Below are positions 1 through 8,957 of a stretch of 32,134 bases of DNA, piece after piece. Within the stretch, counting starts at the first letter, position 1. Every line of letters starts with the position of its first letter. A model generated the notes under the pieces. That model saw nothing but the letters and a program-made list of their open reading frames with translations, did not search any database and was not told the origin of the DNA. The translations under genes were made by a program, and so were the position numbers. Source of the DNA: a virus; IMG/VR virus record IMGVR_UViG_3300042988_002085, positions 1 through 32,134 of that record. One strand, 5' to 3'.

Positions 1-113
1 AAGGCGATTGCTGGCTCACTTCGCTCGACGTGCAATATCCAAACAACGAGGTCGTAACGTATAGTTTGGAACTTACCGTAAACGGCAAGCCGACTAGCTC
101 GATCATTGTTTAG
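1..113 (+). CDS. Major tail tube protein, C-terminal part (5' end outside window)
   Basis: The third frame is open from the window edge to a TAG at 111-113 and encodes 36 residues, including LTSLDVQYPNNEVVTYSLEL, a beta-rich stretch typical of the end of lambda gpV/TP901-1-type tail tube proteins. The gene sits just before the G/GT chaperone genes, as expected for the tube protein. The N-terminal part is at 31826-32134, at the other end of the window. Joining the two ends directly is out of frame. One extra base at the junction (CCT-AAA-GGC) would give a continuous 140-residue protein. A strong terminator follows the stop. The identification is by position and general character, not by a diagnostic motif. 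Confidence 0.75.
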   Translation, partial: GDCWLTSLDVQYPNNEVVTYSLELTVNGKPTSSIIV

Positions 114-138
114 TTTAGTTTCATTCTTTCACCCGCAA

Positions 139-167
139 AAAAGGCCCGCCAAAACGGGCTTTTTTAT
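139..167 (+). terminator. Intrinsic terminator after the tail tube gene
   Basis: The stem GCCCG (144-148) pairs with CGGGC (155-159), extended by A-T pairs, around a CCAAAA-type loop and followed by a T-rich run (160-170). It lies 30 bp after the tube stop codon and just before a -7 promoter box. It probably separates abundant tube mRNA from the chaperone and tape-measure transcript. Confidence 0.8.
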
Positions 168-169
168 TT

Positions 170-177
170 TACCTTTG
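170..177 (+). promoter_or_regulatory. Bacteroidetes-type -7 box (TACCTTTG) before the chaperone gene
   Basis: TACCTTTG matches TAnnTTTG and lies directly after the terminator, 25 bp upstream of the ATG at 203. No TTG is seen at the expected -33 distance, so this is only a half-match. Its CCTTTGTAG context resembles the stronger promoter at 15696-15703. Confidence 0.5.
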
Positions 178-202
178 TAGGAACAAAACAAAAAAGAATG
201 TT

Positions 203-538
203 ATGGTACACACTGTAAAAACAGCAAACGGCGAGCTTGTAAACTTTCAGTTCACAGTTCCCAAAATGTTTTTGGCCCTGAAAAATTGCGGCCTTGAGCT
301 ATCAGACCTCGGCGATCAAAATTCAATTATGGCGTTTGTATTTGAATACATTACTCAAGCCTTGCCACAAAACCTCCCGGGCCGTGCTGACTTTATAGAA
401 ACGTTAACGGAGGCGCAACTGCAAACCGTTATTGAAGTGGCTCAAAAAAGCATAGCTAACAAAACCGATTTTTTTTCGCGGATAGCAGGGGCTGGGGCGG
501 CTCAGGCTACACAACCGGAGGCCCAAAACAGCAAATAA
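203..538 (+). CDS. Tail assembly chaperone, short form (lambda gpG-like)
   Basis: This 111-residue protein lies between the tail tube and tape-measure genes, the conserved place of the tail assembly chaperones that coat the tape measure before tube polymerisation. Its sequence is not diagnostic: a small N-terminal beta segment (MVHTVKTANGELVNFQF), a helical middle and an Ala/Gln-rich tail. Strong support comes from a run of eight T at 469-476 in frame T-TTT-TTT. A -1 slip there enters an open frame that continues to 843 and gives a longer G-T-type product. The ATG at 203 follows an A-rich leader. Role assigned by synteny and by the frameshift arrangement. Confidence 0.75.
   Translation: MVHTVKTANGELVNFQFTVPKMFLALKNCGLELSDLGDQNSIMAFVFEYITQALPQNLPGRADFIETLTEAQLQTVIEVAQKSIANKTDFFSRIAGAGAAQATQPEAQNSK
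469..476 (+). other. Programmed -1 frameshift site (T8 slippery sequence)
   Basis: In the chaperone frame the codons read GAT TTT TTT TCG. The heptamer T-TTT-TTT (469-475) fits the X-XXY-YYZ rule for -1 slippage. After the slip translation resumes with TTC GCG GAT AGC and stays open to the stop at 841-843. There is no ATG in the -1 frame until 616, deep inside the downstream domain, so the second part has no good start of its own. The arrangement matches G/GT frameshifting in lambda-like tails. Confidence 0.8.
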
Positions 539-843
539 CAAACGCCTATTTAGAAGAGGATTTAGAAGCGTGGGCAATAGGGAAATTAGGGCTTTTGCGA
601 GAGCAATACGAGGCTATGTCTTACGCTGATTTAACGCTTAAAATAAGTGCGTATTTGCTCGAGCAAAGCAAGCAATGGGAGCAAACAAGGTACTTAGCAA
701 GTATCATTGTAAACGTAAACAGGCCCGCAAAAAAGGCCGCGATTGCACCTGAAAAACTTATGAAATTGCCGACAGATCCAAAGCCAAAAAGCATATCAAA
801 CACAATAGCCGATATGTTCGCATTTATCAATAAATTTGAGTGA
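475..843 (+). CDS. Tail assembly chaperone T domain, made by -1 frameshift (G-T fusion 203-843)
   Basis: The -1 frame from the slip site is open for 122 codons, starting FADSRGWGGSGYTTGG and continuing into a helical acidic/basic domain (AYLEEDLEAWAIGKLGLLRE, then LKISAYLLEQ). Fused to the first 91 residues of the short form, this gives a predicted 213-residue GT protein. In lambda the T domain contacts the tube subunit while G contacts the tape measure. The next gene is the tape measure. The only independent starts are a TTG at 595 and an ATG at 616, both inside what looks like one continuous domain, which favours frameshifting over reinitiation. Confidence 0.75.
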   Translation, partial: FADSRGWGGSGYTTGGPKQQITNAYLEEDLEAWAIGKLGLLREQYEAMSYADLTLKISAYLLEQSKQWEQTRYLASIIVNVNRPAKKAAIAPEKLMKLPTDPKPKSISNTIADMFAFINKFE

Positions 844-880
844 AAATCACACGTTTGAATTTATAGGGAAAACGGTTAAG

Positions 881-906
881 GGCGGTCGCAATGTGGCCGC
901 CTTTTT
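881..906 (+). terminator. Stem-loop with T run between chaperone and tape-measure genes
   Basis: GGCGGTC (881-887) pairs with GGCCGCC (895-901), seven pairs with one G-T, around a seven-base loop and followed by five T. It is a plausible weak terminator or attenuator that would lower tape-measure expression relative to upstream genes. A -7-like box TAAATTTG at 910-917 follows without a visible -33 element. Confidence 0.5.
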
Positions 907-939
907 CGTTAAATTTGATGTATATAAACAGGTAGCAAA

Positions 940-3570
940 ATGGAGTTTGCAAATAGCATAGTAGTATATCTAAAAGCCGATAACTCGGACTTGCAAAAGC
1001 GGCTGAACGAATCCGCCCAAATTTTGCAGCAACACGGCAAAAAGATACAGGATATAGGCGAAAAAATGAGCCAACAAATAAGCGCGCCTATTGCTGTTTT
1101 TGGTGCGCTTACTTTGCGAACGGCGGGCAACTTCGAGGCCGCAATGAATACGGTTCAAGCCTTATCTGGGGCTACCGCTAAGGAGATGGAGGTATTAACG
1201 GCTAAGGCAAAAGAGCTAGGCCGTACAACTCAATTCAGCGCAACCGAGGCGGCGCAGGGGATTGAAACGCTGTTAAAAAACGGCCTGAATACGCAGCAGG
1301 TAATGAACGGCGCGTTAGATGCTACTTTGGGACTTGCTGCCGCTACAAAAACAAGCCTAGCCAACGCTGCGGATATTGCTACCGATGCGATGTTGCAATT
1401 CAATTTACAAGCTACCGACTTGAATAAGGTAGTCGACCAAATTGCAGGCGTAACAATTGCCTCAAAATTTGGAATAGACGATGTGCGCTTAGCACTTGCA
1501 AACGCGGGCGGCGTAGCTGGGCAAGTCGGCGTAGAATTTCAAGATTTTGCGGTTGCAATTGCGGCTACTTCGAGTGCGTTTTCAAGCGGCGCGGATGCGG
1601 GCACTTCTCTAAAGACTTTTCTAACTGCTTTAAATGCAAAGTCCACACCTGCAAAAGAGGCAATGCAGGAGTTAGGATTGTCGTTTTTTAATGCTAAAGG
1701 CGAGCTGGATAGCATGGCCGTTATTGCTCAAAAATTACAAACGGCATTTAGCGGCCTAAGCGAACAACAGAAACTCCAAGCGGCTGAAACGATATTTGGA
1801 ACTGATGCTATGCGAACGGCCCTACTCCTTGCTAATCAGGGCGCCGAGGGCTTTAATAGGCTTGCGCAAAGCATTAATAAAGTCAGCGCAGCGGATATGG
1901 CGGCAATTCAAATGCGAGGCTTTAGCGGCGCTTTAAAAAAGTTAGAAAGTAGTTTTGAGGCGTTTCAAATTGCACTGGCAAATTCTGGAATGTTGGAGTT
2001 TTTTGGTAAGCTAATTAATGCACTTGCTGGCGTATTTCAAGGCATGAGCGGATTGCGGCCCGAGATACTTTCCGCTATTTCTGTTTTTGCTGGTTTGGTT
2101 GCTGCGGTCGGGCCTCTTTTGTTTGTTGTTGGCAAGCTATCAGTAGTGCTGCCGGGGCTTTTTGCTACACTTAGCGGAGGGTTAGTTGTTGTTAAAGGGT
2201 TTGCGGCTAGCGTTGTTATTTTGAGCGCAAAAATCATAGCAATAGCTGCTATTATCGTAGGCGCAATTGCAGTAATAACAGCAATTGGTATAGCTATTAA
2301 ATCGGCTTATGATAGCTTTGAAACGTTTAGAAAAGTAGTTGACTTTGGCGCTCAAAAAATAGGCGAATATTTTAAGTTTATACAACGTGTATTTACTGAA
2401 GTTTGGAGTGCGCTTACTGAAGGCTTTAAGATGTTTTCTAAATGGATTACAGAAACGGGCAAAGCATTAGGAATATTAGGAAAAGATGAAAACGCAAAGA
2501 AAGTAGCGGCGCAAATAAGCACGCTAAACAAAGAAATTAACAAAGATGCCGGGGCTACATTTGCCCAAAATTTTGAGCGCAATTTTAACGGGCTTGTTAC
2601 AGCGGTAACGGCAGGGGCAAGTAAAGCAAAAAGCGCAATTTCCAATATGATTTTTACGCCTGAATCTGCGCCTACTGCTTTGCCGGGCGGAGGTGCTGCG
2701 CCAGTTTCTCCTATTGCGCCGGGTGCTGCGCCAAATGCAAACGGATTAGTAGCAGCAGGTAACGCGGCAGCGGATGTTACAAAGAAAATGAATGAAGCAA
2801 GTTTAAGTGCTGCGCTTTTTTACGGGCAATTACAGCAATTAAACAGAATCGAAACCGTAAAGGAAAATTTTACAGGGCTATTGAATGAAAGTCTAAACCC
2901 AACAGACGAGGCCCTAAATAGGATTAGTGCCACTATGACAAAAGTAAATGAAACTATTGCGGCTGCACCCCTGCCCAAATTCAACGAGCAAATAACAGCA
3001 ATTTTAATGCAGTTAAGGGACGGCGAGTTTACGTGGGATAAGTTTGGATTAGCAATAAGCAACGTATTTGCGAAACTAGGGCAAGATGTGGCACAGGGCG
3101 GCAAAGATTTAGCAGCATTCGCGCGGAGTGCTGTAAACAGCATTAGGCAGGTTATAAGCGCGCTAATCGCTGAAGGTATTGCGGCAGTAGTTTCAAAAAC
3201 TTTGATTAGTAGTGGCCTTACTGGGCCTTTTGCGGTGGCAATTGCGGGCGCGGCAGGCGCGGCGGCGGCGGCCTTGTTTAATACGATTATCCCGGCTTTT
3301 GCAAATGGTGGTATTGTTAGCGGCCCTACCATCGGCCTTATGGGTGAATACCCTGGAGCGCGCTCAAACCCTGAAGTAATTGCCCCATTATCCAAATTGG
3401 AAAACATGTTAGGAAATAGGGGCAGCGATAACAGCGATATTGTTAGCGCAATTCAAAACAACCCTCCGACCGTTGTAACAATAGACAAAAACGGCTTTGC
3501 TACAAATATTCAAAATGGCATAAATCGCACTCAAATAATCAACAACCGTTTTAGCTGGAAATCCAAATGA
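940..3570 (+). CDS. Tape measure protein
   Basis: At 876 residues this is the largest protein of the tail module. It sets tail length and is probably ejected with DNA. Residues about 60-330 resemble the TP901-type tape-measure core (FEAAMNTVQALSGATAKEME, followed by AKELGRTTQFSATEAAQGIE). Residues about 375-460 form a long hydrophobic Ala/Ile/Val-rich stretch with several potential membrane segments, as usual in tape measures. A Gly/Pro/Ala-rich linker near 575-610 precedes a second hydrophobic, Ala-rich region near 755-800. At roughly 1.5 angstrom per residue a tail near 130 nm is expected. It overlaps the next gene by ATGA. The ATG at 940 is the first start in frame after the terminator. 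Confidence 0.9.
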   Translation: MEFANSIVVYLKADNSDLQKRLNESAQILQQHGKKIQDIGEKMSQQISAPIAVFGALTLRTAGNFEAAMNTVQALSGATAKEMEVLTAKAKELGRTTQFSATEAAQGIETLLKNGLNTQQVMNGALDATLGLAAATKTSLANAADIATDAMLQFNLQATDLNKVVDQIAGVTIASKFGIDDVRLALANAGGVAGQVGVEFQDFAVAIAATSSAFSSGADAGTSLKTFLTALNAKSTPAKEAMQELGLSFFNAKGELDSMAVIAQKLQTAFSGLSEQQKLQAAETIFGTDAMRTALLLANQGAEGFNRLAQSINKVSAADMAAIQMRGFSGALKKLESSFEAFQIALANSGMLEFFGKLINALAGVFQGMSGLRPEILSAISVFAGLVAAVGPLLFVVGKLSVVLPGLFATLSGGLVVVKGFAASVVILSAKIIAIAAIIVGAIAVITAIGIAIKSAYDSFETFRKVVDFGAQKIGEYFKFIQRVFTEVWSALTEGFKMFSKWITETGKALGILGKDENAKKVAAQISTLNKEINKDAGATFAQNFERNFNGLVTAVTAGASKAKSAISNMIFTPESAPTALPGGGAAPVSPIAPGAAPNANGLVAAGNAAADVTKKMNEASLSAALFYGQLQQLNRIETVKENFTGLLNESLNPTDEALNRISATMTKVNETIAAAPLPKFNEQITAILMQLRDGEFTWDKFGLAISNVFAKLGQDVAQGGKDLAAFARSAVNSIRQVISALIAEGIAAVVSKTLISSGLTGPFAVAIAGAAGAAAAALFNTIIPAFANGGIVSGPTIGLMGEYPGARSNPEVIAPLSKLENMLGNRGSDNSDIVSAIQNNPPTVVTIDKNGFATNIQNGINRTQIINNRFSWKSK

Positions 3571-6122
3571 CAAATGACCTTTTTAAATTCGTTTTGAGTG
3601 CGAAATATAGCACGCCACTTGAATTGACTTACGCGCCTTTGGGGTGGAATGAAGTTGAATTTGAATTGCGGCGCGACCCTGATGTTCACGGCGTTTTTGA
3701 ATTATCCAATATCCCTTTGCGTTTTCACGATGGTTATAAATCATATATCCTAAGCAATTACAACCAATACGGAGTAGATGCTGAAATTGAAATAGATATT
3801 CAAGCCTTGCAACAAAACGGGGCTTATAAATCTATATTCAAAGGGCTATTGGATTTAACCACACTTGTAAAGCAAACTAGGGCCACAGATTACAATCGCA
3901 TAGGCCAAGAAATAGATGATTATTTGTGGCTTGAATGTGATATTATAAATAACAGTCCGGGCCAAAAATTAAGAGAAAGGGCAGGCGTTGAATTTCGCCT
4001 AGAAACGCAATTAAGCCCAGATGGAGTAATATTAGAAAATTACGCCATGCCTTATCGTTTGCCAATGCACAGTCAGGCAATTTTTAGGGGCGGCAGGTTT
4101 AGGATTTTGCCCGTAAATCTAGCCTTGGGCGGCCCTAGTAGTGGCGGAATAATCAAAATTGCCGGGCCAAATGCAGGCAGCGATCCCGGCTATTGGGTGG
4201 CTGAAGATAGCGCGACTCCTACCTTTAATTTAGGGGGCGGCAGCACCAAATTTTTGATTAAAAACATAGCAGATACAAGCGTGTTTACGCTATTTGCAAA
4301 AGGCACTTTGCGTTATGATTATGAACTAACAGGTGATGAAAAAACAATAACTTTTGGCTACGTTTTGGAAGGCGGCCCGCCTACTACGTTAATTGCGGTT
4401 TGGGGTGCTACGCTTTTCCCCAACAGCAATTTTCAAGAAACCGTTAATTTTGATTTTGCCGTAAATTTCAATCTTGCAAGCGGGCAGCACGTTTGGGCAG
4501 GGTTTGTGATTACGCATGGAACAAACCCCGGTGATAGCCTTATTCTAAATCTGGAATTTTCGGATATAATCCAAATCACAACAGCAAGTACACAGGCCGA
4601 AAGTTGGAACCGGGGCTGGCTCGTTTTTGAGGCTTTGCAAAAAAGTATAGACTTTGCAACAGACAAACAAACATTACTTTCAAGCAACGTTTTCGGGCGT
4701 TTAGATAGTCAACCAACAGCATACCCTTCAGACGGTCGGCACAGCCTTTATTTCGTTTCCAACGGCCTAAGAATACGCGATTTAATAGATGCCAAAGGCC
4801 CGCAATTATCATATAAAAAGTTGTATGATAGTTTGAATGCTTGCTTCTGTTTAGGCTGGAGCGAAAAGAGAGTTTCCAATGATAGAATAATTGAAATAGA
4901 AACAAGGGATTATTTCTATCAAAGCGAAGTAATAAAGCAATTTAGCAATGTGCCTAATATCGTAGTCAGGGCGGCCCGCGACTTGTATTTTCAACGGGCA
5001 AGGTTTGGATTTTCGACTTATGAAATAGATGAAACAAACAACTCTTTAGATGAATTTTGCACACAACACACTAGGTTTAACTTTCTAAAAACCGTAAACA
5101 ACGAATACAACGCGGTTTGCGATTTTGTGGCTAGTGGCTACGCTATTGAAAGGCTGCGCCGGATTGCGTATGAAGGCGACCCGACAAAGGGCGACAAATA
5201 CGATGAAAACAACTTTATCATATCTCTCAAACGAGGCGAAAACTGGCCTTTTGAAACAGCCCGCAATGAAGATTTTGAAAGTGTGGGCGGTTGTTTTTCT
5301 CCTAATACACGTTACAATTTAAAGCTATCCCCTTCCCGTAATTTTACGCGCCATTTAAAATGGCTAAACGGCTCACTTTGGAAAATTCCTAATCAGTTTT
5401 CCAAATGGATTTTCGGCACAGGAGAAGGGAATATAAACCTTCAAACCCAAGATATTGAGGATGCCGACTTTGCCGATGTGCTGGCCGAAACCCAAGATAT
5501 TACTACTTCGCAAAGTGATTTAGCAATATACTATCCTGAATTTATAGAGTTTACCGTGCCTTTGGATTTGGATTTGTGGTTTACTCTTTTGGATTTGGAG
5601 AATAAGTACAAAGCAATAGAGGTATCTAATGCCGAAAACAACTATCTAAAAGGCTGGATTTGGAGTGTTAAGATTATGCCCAATTATCCTAACAATTGGG
5701 ATATGGCTTTTACTCTTTTGTCATTTGGCAATGGCTATGATTTTGCCAATATTGCCCCGCCTGAGCCGCCTAGTTTGACTTATGATTTTGCTTACATTGC
5801 TAACTCTTTTGTGTTGGGCGGAAGCGTTTTGAGGGGCATTTTGGGAACGCAAAGCGCGGAGGCCCTAGACTTGCTTAAATGTGGCGAAAACGTAATTATT
5901 CGTTGGTGGCACAACGGCAATACGTTTACAGAATCGCACACAATTAGCCCTGCCGTTTCGGGCGGCGAGTGTGGCGGCGTTCAAATATATTTGCAAAATG
6001 CGTTTTCTAATTTGCCAGGTTCAACGCAATTGAACGGCGTTAATATGAAAATCAGAATAGTAAGTAGTGGCGTAATTTTGAAATTTGGCCCTCAAGCCGA
6101 TCAATTATTAGCAAACCCGTAA
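3567..6122 (+). CDS. Distal tail / baseplate protein (large)
   Basis: This 851-residue protein starts at an ATGA overlap with the tape-measure gene, the position where siphoviruses encode distal tail (Dit) and tail-associated (Tal) proteins. The N-terminal 130 residues (FKFVLSAKYSTPLELTYAPL, then GWNEVEFELRRDP) look like a Dit-like adaptor. The rest is beta-rich with many aromatic and Asn/Asp residues and no recognisable enzymatic motif. It may combine Dit and Tal functions in one chain, since no separate Tal-sized gene follows. No signal peptide or membrane segment is seen. The role is inferred from position and size. Confidence 0.65.
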   Translation: MTNDLFKFVLSAKYSTPLELTYAPLGWNEVEFELRRDPDVHGVFELSNIPLRFHDGYKSYILSNYNQYGVDAEIEIDIQALQQNGAYKSIFKGLLDLTTLVKQTRATDYNRIGQEIDDYLWLECDIINNSPGQKLRERAGVEFRLETQLSPDGVILENYAMPYRLPMHSQAIFRGGRFRILPVNLALGGPSSGGIIKIAGPNAGSDPGYWVAEDSATPTFNLGGGSTKFLIKNIADTSVFTLFAKGTLRYDYELTGDEKTITFGYVLEGGPPTTLIAVWGATLFPNSNFQETVNFDFAVNFNLASGQHVWAGFVITHGTNPGDSLILNLEFSDIIQITTASTQAESWNRGWLVFEALQKSIDFATDKQTLLSSNVFGRLDSQPTAYPSDGRHSLYFVSNGLRIRDLIDAKGPQLSYKKLYDSLNACFCLGWSEKRVSNDRIIEIETRDYFYQSEVIKQFSNVPNIVVRAARDLYFQRARFGFSTYEIDETNNSLDEFCTQHTRFNFLKTVNNEYNAVCDFVASGYAIERLRRIAYEGDPTKGDKYDENNFIISLKRGENWPFETARNEDFESVGGCFSPNTRYNLKLSPSRNFTRHLKWLNGSLWKIPNQFSKWIFGTGEGNINLQTQDIEDADFADVLAETQDITTSQSDLAIYYPEFIEFTVPLDLDLWFTLLDLENKYKAIEVSNAENNYLKGWIWSVKIMPNYPNNWDMAFTLLSFGNGYDFANIAPPEPPSLTYDFAYIANSFVLGGSVLRGILGTQSAEALDLLKCGENVIIRWWHNGNTFTESHTISPAVSGGECGGVQIYLQNAFSNLPGSTQLNGVNMKIRIVSSGVILKFGPQADQLLANP

Positions 6123-6128
6123 AGAAAT

Positions 6129-7823
6129 ATGCTTAGGATATTTAGAAATAACGGCATTAGATTTTATCCGGTTGATGCCCTTTTGCAGCCGATCGGCACG
6201 CGCTTTTTGGAACTGCCTTTTGCACTTCAAAACATACCTTTTCAAGCTAAGCAAACTTGTAAAAAAGGGTGCGCGGTGTGGTTTGACGATTTGATTAAAA
6301 TTCAAGTTGTTTCAAGCGAAGCAAGTGTATCTTTCAATTTGCGTAACGCTGCTGGGGCTACCTTGCTAGCGGGCAATTTCGTAAACCGTGGGGCATTTGA
6401 TGGAGCTACGCTGTTTTGGGTTACAATCAATTTGGCTGCGGTTGCTGGAATCAATAACGGCTCTACGCTTTTAATACAGGCAGGAACAGAAAGATATTTA
6501 AGCGAGCCTTTATACAACGAGCCACAAACCACAATCAAAATCCAATATTCTAATTATTTAGATAATTACGATTATGGCAGTTTTCGCTCGTGCGAGGAAA
6601 TGGTTACGTATGTGCGGGCGGAGCTAGTTCAAAACTTGCTACCTCAAAATAAAATCACTTATGAAGATGCACGCGGCCAATTCAAAAACATAGCGCACAG
6701 TTGGCACGATGGCAGGCAGCTACAAACGCAAAGTCTAAACTGGTACGAAATACAGATTTTACAAGCGGCCTTAATGCACGATAAAATTAGAATAACAGAG
6801 CGGCCCGGGCTTTATTCTGTTGTTTCTGATTATGAAGTTTGGGGCGAGGAGATGCCGCAAATAAGCAAGCAAATAGAAAACTACCAGGGCTATGTTTTAA
6901 GCGTTCCTTTAGTGGAAAAACAGACGTATGGGCGCAGGCTGGCAGGTAGTGATAATACTCTTTTGGCTTTGCTTGTTTCTCTTTTGCCTGAAACAAATGT
7001 AGGCGCGACGGCCTTTACAGCCAATTGGCAAGCCCTTTTAGGTATTGATTTTTACGAAGTTCAAATATCAACTGACCCCAATTTCACAACAATTGTACAA
7101 AGTGCAACAGGCATAACAAATAATAGTTTTACGTTTTCGGGGTTAACCTCGTGCACGAAATACTATTATAGAGTTAGGGCGTCAAGTTGCGGTGTATTTT
7201 CGCCGTGGAGTTCCAATGTTTCGCAACAACGGCAAACAATACATTTGCGCGGAGTTTTCCAAAAAGCGGTTGCCAATTTTGATGAAAAAATAATTGGATT
7301 GCAGGTTAACAACTTGCTCGGCCTTGCAAGCAATATCCAATATAAACTACTTAGCGGAACGCTTACAAATCCAAACGATGCCGCTTGGGATTTGCAGCCT
7401 TTTCTAACACTCACGCAACTACAAAACAATATAGATTTGCAGGCAGGGCCTTATTCTGTTTTGTTTATTGTTACTGGTTTTGCTTTTGGCACGGAGGCCG
7501 TTTTGGAATTGGCCTATAATACGGCCTCTTTTTGGCTGCGCGTAGGTTGCACTACTTATAATTTCCAAAGCGGAATTAGCCAGGATCTACTAATCGGCGG
7601 CTCAAGGCGTATGCAAATAGATAGCATTACGCTTACAAATAGTGCAACTGTTTTAGGCTACGAATTGATTTTGAGCAATACACAAAGCCCCGTTTTATTT
7701 GCCACAAACCTCGCGGCACTTAATAGCGCAATTGCGGCCCTGTTGCCCACGCAACAGTATATAATCGGCATTTACGTAAGCAATTCAAATACAATTGCAA
7801 CAATTAACATAAGCTATTTATAA
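6129..7823 (+). CDS. Tail tip / fibre protein with a fibronectin type III domain
   Basis: This is a 564-residue late structural protein. Residues about 285-370 have the FN3 pattern: a fold start with ATAFTANWQALLGIDFYEVQ, a middle strand with ISTDPNFTTIV, and the end CTKYYYRVRASSCGVFSPWS. FN3 modules are common in tail proteins that touch the cell surface. The N-terminal half is beta-rich and unassigned. The C-terminal 180 residues contain several repetitive beta-like segments. The gene follows the distal tail gene by 6 bp and is followed by a lectin-like gene, so it probably belongs to the host-recognition tip. Confidence 0.7.
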   Translation: MLRIFRNNGIRFYPVDALLQPIGTRFLELPFALQNIPFQAKQTCKKGCAVWFDDLIKIQVVSSEASVSFNLRNAAGATLLAGNFVNRGAFDGATLFWVTINLAAVAGINNGSTLLIQAGTERYLSEPLYNEPQTTIKIQYSNYLDNYDYGSFRSCEEMVTYVRAELVQNLLPQNKITYEDARGQFKNIAHSWHDGRQLQTQSLNWYEIQILQAALMHDKIRITERPGLYSVVSDYEVWGEEMPQISKQIENYQGYVLSVPLVEKQTYGRRLAGSDNTLLALLVSLLPETNVGATAFTANWQALLGIDFYEVQISTDPNFTTIVQSATGITNNSFTFSGLTSCTKYYYRVRASSCGVFSPWSSNVSQQRQTIHLRGVFQKAVANFDEKIIGLQVNNLLGLASNIQYKLLSGTLTNPNDAAWDLQPFLTLTQLQNNIDLQAGPYSVLFIVTGFAFGTEAVLELAYNTASFWLRVGCTTYNFQSGISQDLLIGGSRRMQIDSITLTNSATVLGYELILSNTQSPVLFATNLAALNSAIAALLPTQQYIIGIYVSNSNTIATINISYL

Positions 7824-7825
7824 TT

Positions 7826-8653
7826 ATGGCAAACTCTTTTTTGGCAGGTGTTGCTGGGGATTCACAACGCAAACAATTTAGGTTGTTTAACAATGCGTTG
7901 TTTTTAGATGGAATAAATGACTATGTAAGGCTCGATTATCTTACTGCTCCTGCTGCATATCAAGCCTTTTGGCCCGAAAATAATTTTACTATTTCGGCAT
8001 GGGTGAAAAACCCATCGTTAAGGCCGTTCCCCCACATAATTACTTGCTCGTTCCAAAATGCCACAGGCGCAAGCCCTGATGTCATTCAAATATTTTTTGG
8101 CACACCTTATATTGGGTATCAGGCCGTAAATTTTACAAGTGGAATTGCTACCGCTACGTTTCGCGTTTTTTGCGCAGCCTCGGTGGGCAACAACTGGAGT
8201 CATATCGTTTTTACAGGCGAAATAGGAACGGGGCAGGATCGCATTAAAATCTATCAAAACGGACGTTTATTAACGCCTAGTTTGGTGGCAAACCAAACGT
8301 TAACTAAACGTTATACGCAATTTGATCCAAGTAACGCTGCTTATTCAAAACCAACAATAGGAGTTACCCCTAGTGGCACAACAGCCAACTTTGATAGCTA
8401 CTTAATAACAGACTTTCTGTATTCAGCCAAAACAGCAACTCCGAGCGAAGTGCGTAGGCTGTTTAATTACGGTTCTAATACTAGCTTTGCAAACTACCCG
8501 ACTAGCCTAATCCCTCAACTTCATTTGCCACTAGGCGAGGTTGGGCAGTTTACAACTGGCAGCCCCCTTTTGGCAAACGATATATCAGGCAATTTGAGAA
8601 ATTGCACAGTATTAGGGCAAGGCACAATCCCAACGTTAAACGCATTTTATTAA
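7826..8653 (+). CDS. LamG/concanavalin-like adhesin, probable receptor-binding protein
   Basis: This 275-residue protein has the hallmarks of a LamG/laminin-G-like jelly roll: LDGINDYVRLDYL near the N terminus, FTISAWVKNP, then NNWSHIVFTGEIG and RIKIYQNGRLL, and finally DFLYSAKTATPSEVRRLFN. Such domains bind glycans, and in phages and Bacteroidetes surface proteins they act as adhesins. It lies 2 bp after the FN3 tail protein and just before the lysis gene, the usual slot for a receptor-binding protein. Ligand unknown. Confidence 0.75.
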   Translation: MANSFLAGVAGDSQRKQFRLFNNALFLDGINDYVRLDYLTAPAAYQAFWPENNFTISAWVKNPSLRPFPHIITCSFQNATGASPDVIQIFFGTPYIGYQAVNFTSGIATATFRVFCAASVGNNWSHIVFTGEIGTGQDRIKIYQNGRLLTPSLVANQTLTKRYTQFDPSNAAYSKPTIGVTPSGTTANFDSYLITDFLYSAKTATPSEVRRLFNYGSNTSFANYPTSLIPQLHLPLGEVGQFTTGSPLLANDISGNLRNCTVLGQGTIPTLNAFY

Positions 8654-8654
8654 T

Positions 8655-8957
8655 ATGAAAACATATTACGTTTTTAATTACGCCAAAGTAAAATTAGCCG
8701 AGCAACTCCTGCCGCAGCGTATTGGGCAAGGTGCGTTTGACTTCAAAACGCACCAAAAAAATATCAGGCAAACTGCCCTGCCATTATCAAATATCCAAAA
8801 CAAAACGTTAACCGAAACAAGGCCCGTTTTGATATTGGAGACTGATTTTGCTGAAGAGGATAACGAGCTAAGAATTTTGGCCGAAAACGAGGCCGAGTTC
8901 CACTCGACGGCGGCGGGGGAAATTCATAACTATTTGGCCCAATACGATAATGAATAA
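8655..8957 (+). CDS. Small protein of unknown function between adhesin and endolysin
   Basis: This 100-residue protein begins one base after the adhesin stop and overlaps the endolysin start by 8 bp, so it is co-translated with both. It is mixed in charge, with an acidic C-terminal half (TDFAEEDNELRILAENEAEF) likely to be helical. No signal peptide or membrane segment is present. Position suggests a fibre accessory or chaperone role or a lysis accessory role, but nothing in the sequence decides between them. Confidence 0.6.
   Translation: MKTYYVFNYAKVKLAEQLLPQRIGQGAFDFKTHQKNIRQTALPLSNIQNKTLTETRPVLILETDFAEEDNELRILAENEAEFHSTAAGEIHNYLAQYDNE

Noticed and set aside
595-843. Independent gene starting with TTG at 595
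   Set aside because: The frame is open far upstream to the T8 slippery site, which explains it better as the second part of a frameshift product.
2820-3407. 195-codon antisense frame opposite the tape-measure gene
   Set aside because: It mirrors the Ala-rich codons of the real gene, has no leader or promoter and would overlap a well-supported gene fully.
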